DNA of 64,000 nt from positions 1 through 64,000 of the forward strand of contig NZ_JASISO010000008.1 of NCBI RefSeq assembly GCF_030063135.1, given 5' to 3'. The stretch comes from Streptomyces sp. G-G2 (GTDB lineage: Bacteria > Actinomycetota > Actinomycetes > Streptomycetales > Streptomycetaceae). The position numbers and the translations under genes were made by a program. This document shows positions 60,331-64,000 of the stretch, piece by piece; positions within the stretch are counted from its first letter, which is position 1; every line of letters begins with the position of its first letter. The notes under the pieces are model-generated. The model saw only the letters and a list, made by a program, of their open reading frames with translations, had not been told where the DNA came from and made no database searches.

Positions 60331-61626
60331 TTACTGGTTGCCGCAGGCCGAGACGACGACCGTGCCGTCCAGCCAGGGCAGGTCGTGCCCCATCCGGTCC
60401 CGCTTGGTGCGCAGGTACCGCAGGTTGTGCTCGCCCGCCTCGGTCGGCATGGCCTCCCGGCTGACGACCTCGATGCCGTGGCGGACCAGGGCCTCGGCCT
60501 TCTCCGGGTTGTTCGTCATCAGCCGGGTGCTGCGGACGCCCAGGTCGGCGAGGATCTGCGCGCCCGCGCCGTAGTCACGGGCGTCGGCGGGCAGGCCCAG
60601 CTCCAGGTTCGCGTCCAGGGTGTCGCGGCCGCGCTCCTGGAGTTCGTACGCGCGCAGCTTGGCCAGCAGGCCGATGCCGCGGCCCTCGTGCCCGCGCAGG
60701 TAGACGATGACCCCGCGCCCCTCGGCCCTGACCCGCTCCATGGAGGCGTGCAGCTGGGGGCCGCAGTCGCAGCGCTGGGACTGGAAGATGTCCCCGGTCA
60801 GGCACTCGGAGTGCATCCGGGCCAGGACGTCGCGGCCGTCGCCGATGTCGCCGTGGACCAGGGCGATGTGCTCGACCCCGTCGACGGTGGAGCGGTAGCC
60901 GTACGCCGTGAAGTGGCCGAAGGACGTCGGCAGGCTGACCTCGGCCTCGCGGCGCACGGTCGGCTCGGCGGAGCGGCGGTAGGCGACCAGGTCCTCGATG
61001 GAGATGATCGTCAGGCCGTGCTTGCGGGCGAAGGGGATCAGCTCCGGCAGCCGGAGCATGACCCCGTCCTCACCGGCGATCTCGACGATGGCGCCCGCCG
61101 GTCGCAGGCCCGCGAGGCGGGCGAGGTCGACGGCGGCCTCGGTGTGGCCGTTGCGGACGAGGACGCCGCCGGGCTTGGCGCGCAGCGGGAAGACGTGGCC
61201 GGGGCGGACGAAGTCCTCCGCCGCGCTCGCGCCGCTCGCCAGCAGCCGCAGGGTGGTGGCGCGGTCGGCGGCGGAGATGCCGGTGGTGACGCCGTGGGCG
61301 CCGCTCGCGTCGACGGAGACGGTGAAGGCGGTCTGCATCGACTCGGTGTTGTGCGTCACCATCTGCGGCAGCGCCAGGCGGTCCAGCTCGGGACCCTCCA
61401 TCGGGGCGCAGATCAGGCCGCGGCACTCGCTCATCATGAAGGCGATGATCTCGGGGGTGGCCTTCTCGGCGGCGATGACGAGGTCGCCCTCGTTCTCACG
61501 GTTCTCGTCGTCGACGACGACGACGGGGCGGCCCGCAGCGATGTCCCGGATCGCCTGCTCGACGGGGTCGAGCCGGAAGGACTCGCTCGCGTGGTCGCTC
61601 TCGTTGGGCACGGGCTTGAGGGTCAT
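60331..61626 (-). CDS. ribBA: Bifunctional 3,4-dihydroxy-2-butanone-4-phosphate synthase / GTP cyclohydrolase II
   Basis: The 431-residue fusion has an N-terminal DHBP synthase ([39 protein letters not shown]; about 1-215). A C-terminal GTP cyclohydrolase II follows with zinc cysteines in [16 protein letters not shown] and the catalytic [12 protein letters not shown]. It supplies both precursors of riboflavin. Its ATG overlaps the ribM stop (ATGA at 61626-61623). Confidence 0.95.
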   Translation of the reverse strand: MTLKPVPNESDHASESFRLDPVEQAIRDIAAGRPVVVVDDENRENEGDLVIAAEKATPEIIAFMMSECRGLICAPMEGPELDRLALPQMVTHNTESMQTAFTVSVDASGAHGVTTGISAADRATTLRLLASGASAAEDFVRPGHVFPLRAKPGGVLVRNGHTEAAVDLARLAGLRPAGAIVEIAGEDGVMLRLPELIPFARKHGLTIISIEDLVAYRRSAEPTVRREAEVSLPTSFGHFTAYGYRSTVDGVEHIALVHGDIGDGRDVLARMHSECLTGDIFQSQRCDCGPQLHASMERVRAEGRGVIVYLRGHEGRGIGLLAKLRAYELQERGRDTLDANLELGLPADARDYGAGAQILADLGVRSTRLMTNNPEKAEALVRHGIEVVSREAMPTEAGEHNLRYLRTKRDRMGHDLPWLDGTVVVSACGNQ

Positions 61627-62276
61627 GCCGTTGCTCCTTCCAGGGCCGGGCTTTCGGTGGTGCGCGAGCGCTGGTACCAGTCGTAGGCGCCCCAGACGAC
61701 GAGGGCGAAGTAGACGACGTAGACGAGGCCCGAGAAGACCAGACCGCTCTGGAACGCGAGCGGAACGCCGACGACGTCGACGAGCAGCCAGGCGAACCAG
61801 AACTCGACCAGGCCGCGGGCCTGGGCGACCATCGCCACGATCGTGCCGACGAAGATGTAGGCGTCGGCCCACGGGCTCCAGGAGAGCGAGGGGACGAGGG
61901 TGAAGAGGCCGCCGACGGCGAGGGTGCCGAGGGCCGCCCCGGCCAGGAGCAGGCCGCGCTCGGTCCAGGTGGCGGTGCGTACGGCGATGGACCCGTCCTG
62001 GGCGTTCTGCCTGCCGCGCTGCCAGGCGCGCCAGCCCCACACCGCGACGGCGATGACCAGGAGCTGCTTGCCGACGCCGCCCGCGAGGTGGGCGGTGGCG
62101 TAGGCGCCGACCAGGATCAGGCCGGAGAGCAGCTGGGCGGACCAGGTCCATATGGAGCGGCGCCAGCCGAGGGCGAGGGCGCCGAGGCCGATCAGGTTGC
62201 CGATCATGTCGGACCAGATGACCTTCTGGCCGAAGACCGCGAAGGCCTCGGTGTTGAGCCAGGTGAGCGCGCTCAT
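61623..62276 (-). CDS. ribM: PnuC-family transporter RibM (riboflavin uptake)
   Basis: The 217-residue membrane protein has seven or so helices. Family segments are [26 protein letters not shown] and the ligand-contact-type stretch [36 protein letters not shown]. Its position between ribE and ribBA matches the riboflavin/roseoflavin transporter RibM (PnuX) of S. davawensis. Both ends overlap neighbours by 4 bases. Confidence 0.9.
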   Translation of the reverse strand: MSALTWLNTEAFAVFGQKVIWSDMIGNLIGLGALALGWRRSIWTWSAQLLSGLILVGAYATAHLAGGVGKQLLVIAVAVWGWRAWQRGRQNAQDGSIAVRTATWTERGLLLAGAALGTLAVGGLFTLVPSLSWSPWADAYIFVGTIVAMVAQARGLVEFWFAWLLVDVVGVPLAFQSGLVFSGLVYVVYFALVVWGAYDWYQRSRTTESPALEGATA

Positions 62277-62914
62277 CGGTCCGTCTCCTTCGGGTCCGCG
62301 GTGGCGGCGGCGGTCAGCGGGTCGACGCCCGCGGCCAGGAGGCGCTCGACGTACTTCGCGAGGACGTCGACCTCCAGGTTGACCGGGTCGCCGGGCTTCT
62401 TGATGCCGAGCGTGGTCAGGTCGAGCGTGGTGGGGATGAGGCTGATGGTGAAGTGGTCGGCGGCGGCCTTCACCACCGTGAGGCTGACGCCGTCGACCGT
62501 GATGGAGCCCTTCTCGACGACGTACCGGGCCAGCCGCGCGGGCAGCGAGACCTCGACCAGTTCCCAGTGCTCGGAAGGGGTCCGGGAGACGATCCGGCCG
62601 GTGCCGTCCACGTGGCCCTGGACCAGGTGCCCGCCGAGGCGGCCGCCGAGGGCCATCGGGCGCTCCAGGTTGACCCGGGAGCCCTGGGTCAGGGCGCCGA
62701 GGCTGGAGCGGTCGAGGGTCTCCTGCATGACGTCGGCGGTGAACTCGCCGTCCCCGGTCTCCACGACCGTCAGACAGACACCGTTGACGGCGATCGAGTC
62801 GCCGTGCTTGGCGCCCTCGGTGACGAGGGGGCCGCGCAGCCGGAAGCGGGAGGCTTCGCGGAGCTGCTCGACGGCGGTGACCTCGCCCAGTTCTTCGACG
62901 ATTCCGGTGAACAC
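62273..62914 (-). CDS. ribE: Riboflavin synthase alpha subunit
   Basis: The 213-residue protein has two internal lumazine-binding repeats: [12 protein letters not shown] with [15 protein letters not shown], and [14 protein letters not shown] with [15 protein letters not shown]. It converts two lumazines to riboflavin. GTG 62914 directly follows the ribD stop; AAGGAG lies inside the ribD end. In some Streptomyces nomenclature this gene is ribB or ribC. Confidence 0.95.
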   Translation of the reverse strand: MFTGIVEELGEVTAVEQLREASRFRLRGPLVTEGAKHGDSIAVNGVCLTVVETGDGEFTADVMQETLDRSSLGALTQGSRVNLERPMALGGRLGGHLVQGHVDGTGRIVSRTPSEHWELVEVSLPARLARYVVEKGSITVDGVSLTVVKAAADHFTISLIPTTLDLTTLGIKKPGDPVNLEVDVLAKYVERLLAAGVDPLTAAATADPKETDR

Positions 62915-64000
62915 TCAGTGCTCCTTGGGGGCGGTGGGGACGGCGGTGACGCGCAGATCGGGACCGAGGCGGACGACCTCGGTGATCTCCAGGCGCAGGG
63001 CCTGGGCGAGGGTGGTGATCCCGGCGTCGGCGAGGACGCCCGGGCCCGCGCCGAGGAGGACGGGGGCGAGGTAGCCGACGATCTCGTCGACGGCTCCCGC
63101 GGCGACGAAGGCCCCGGCCAGGGCCGGGCCGCCTTCGATCATGACGGAGCGCACCCCGCGGGCGCCCAGCTCGGCGAGCAGGGCGGTCACGGAGATGCCG
63201 GAGGTGTCGCTGGGCAGCCGGACCACCTCGACGCCCGCCAGGTGGCGGGTGTCGGCGTCCTCGGCGACCGCGACCAGGGTGGGGGCGGCCTCGTCGAGGA
63301 TCCGGGCGCTGGGCCGGATGGTGGCGCGGGTGTCGAGGACCACGCGCAGGGGCTGGCGGACGCCCTCGATGCCGCGGACCGCGAGGTGCGGGTCGTCGGC
63401 GCGCAGGGTGCCGGAGCCGACGACGACGGCGTCGGCCTCGGCGCGCAGCCGGTGGACGTCGGCGCGGGACTCGGGGCCGCTGATCCAGCGGCTGGTGCCG
63501 TCGGCGGCGGCGACCCGGCCGTCCAGGGTGGCGGCGTACTTCCACAGGACGAAGGGGCGGCCCAGGCGTACGGAGGTCAGCCAGGCCCGGTTCCCGGCCT
63601 CGGCCTCGGCCCGGAGCGGCCCGTGGGCGCTCTCGGTGACCTCGACCGTCTCGATCCCGGCGGCGCGCAGGGTGGCGGCGCCACCGCCCGCCACCGGGTT
63701 CGGGTCGGGCACGGCGTAGACGACGCGGGTGATCCCGGCGTCGATGAGGGCCTGCGAGCAGGGCCCCGTACGGCCGGTGTGGTCGCAGGGTTCGAGGGTG
63801 ACGTACGCGGTGGCGCCGCGGGCGGCGTCTCCCGCCGCGCGCAGGGCGTGGACCTCGGCGTGCGGGCCGCCCGCCCGCTGGTGCCAGCCCTCGCCGACGA
63901 CGCGGCCGGCGGCGTCGGTGATGACGCAGCCCACGACGGGGTTGGGGCTGGTGTAGCCGAGCCCGCGGGCGGCCAGCTCGACGGCCCGCCGTACGGCGTG
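62915..64000 (-). CDS. ribD: Bifunctional riboflavin biosynthesis protein RibD (5' end cut by window edge)
   Basis: The 361 visible residues lack the first part; the frame remains open to base 64000. The deaminase zinc site is present (GGPHAEVHAL and CDHTGRTGPC), followed by the NADPH-dependent reductase domain (WKYAATLDGRVAA, TSRWISGPESRADVH, VMIEGGPALAGAFV). It performs the second and third steps from GTP. Its promoter, and any FMN riboswitch, would be to the right of the window. Confidence 0.93.
   Translation of the reverse strand, partial: HAVRRAVELAARGLGYTSPNPVVGCVITDAAGRVVGEGWHQRAGGPHAEVHALRAAGDAARGATAYVTLEPCDHTGRTGPCSQALIDAGITRVVYAVPDPNPVAGGGAATLRAAGIETVEVTESAHGPLRAEAEAGNRAWLTSVRLGRPFVLWKYAATLDGRVAAADGTSRWISGPESRADVHRLRAEADAVVVGSGTLRADDPHLAVRGIEGVRQPLRVVLDTRATIRPSARILDEAAPTLVAVAEDADTRHLAGVEVVRLPSDTSGISVTALLAELGARGVRSVMIEGGPALAGAFVAAGAVDEIVGYLAPVLLGAGPGVLADAGITTLAQALRLEITEVVRLGPDLRVTAVPTAPKEH

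Noticed and set aside
62880..62960. FMN riboswitch between ribD and ribE
   Set aside because: The two genes abut with no spacer. If a riboswitch exists it must lie upstream of ribD, outside the window.
1..64000. CRISPR arrays, transposases, integrases and tRNA genes
   Set aside because: I looked for them and found no regularly spaced repeats, no transposase or recombinase motifs, and no cloverleaf-like sequence.

Overview
The window is high-GC actinobacterial chromosome with strong G/C bias at third codon positions. Its content points to Streptomyces: a DasR-type operator before crr-ptsI, a complete conservon (cvnABCD), the sporulation pair smeA-sffA, rbpA with a SigR-type promoter, ppm1, and a ribDE-ribM-ribBA-ribH operon running into hisE-hisG. 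Gene order resembles, from memory, the SCO1390-SCO1443 stretch of S. coelicolor. I see no insertion sequence, prophage, integrase, CRISPR array or tRNA gene, so this reads as core chromosome.

Layout. Bases 1-280 are the promoter and leader of a ribosomal RNA operon that is transcribed leftward out of the window. From 470 to 2880 lies the sugar PTS operon (crr-ptsI) with its operator and terminator. From 2930 to 12011 come a hypothetical gene, acetoacetyl-CoA synthetase, a GH31 glucosidase, a Nudix hydrolase, a VanX-type dipeptidase, a DUF962 protein and a DUF35-thiolase pair behind a perfect palindrome. The conservon occupies 12260-16637. From 17653 to 24947 three leftward genes encode a very large SMC/MukB-like ATPase with small MukE- and MukF-like partners. 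This is the most unusual system here. From 25081 to 27445 is the 5-oxoprolinase operon pxpABC.

The middle (28013-38657) holds a HEAT-repeat gene with a 20-codon upstream micro-ORF, an ankyrin protein, smeA-sffA, a MocR-type regulator, a glycerophosphodiesterase, a UMF1-type transporter, rbpA, an FxsA protein and ppm1. From 39004 to 52957 are mostly lipid-related and hypothetical genes: an amidohydrolase, an Lrp regulator, a phosphotransferase with a hydroxysteroid/lipocalin-like partner, a fused double acetyltransferase, an acyl-CoA dehydrogenase, a TetR regulator, DUF6230/DUF6114 proteins, an SPW-repeat protein and a secreted C39-type peptidase.

A probable small RNA (about 53046-53112) precedes an orphan EccA/CbbX-like AAA+ ATPase. 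Two tandem CNNM/CorC membrane proteins follow. The right end is one leftward transcription unit, ribD (cut by the window edge)-ribE-ribM-ribBA-ribH-hisE-hisG, whose genes overlap or nearly touch as far as ribBA.

Several genes share a recurring start architecture. A TANNNT-type hexamer lies 6 or 7 nt before the start codon with no Shine-Dalgarno sequence, which suggests leaderless transcripts.
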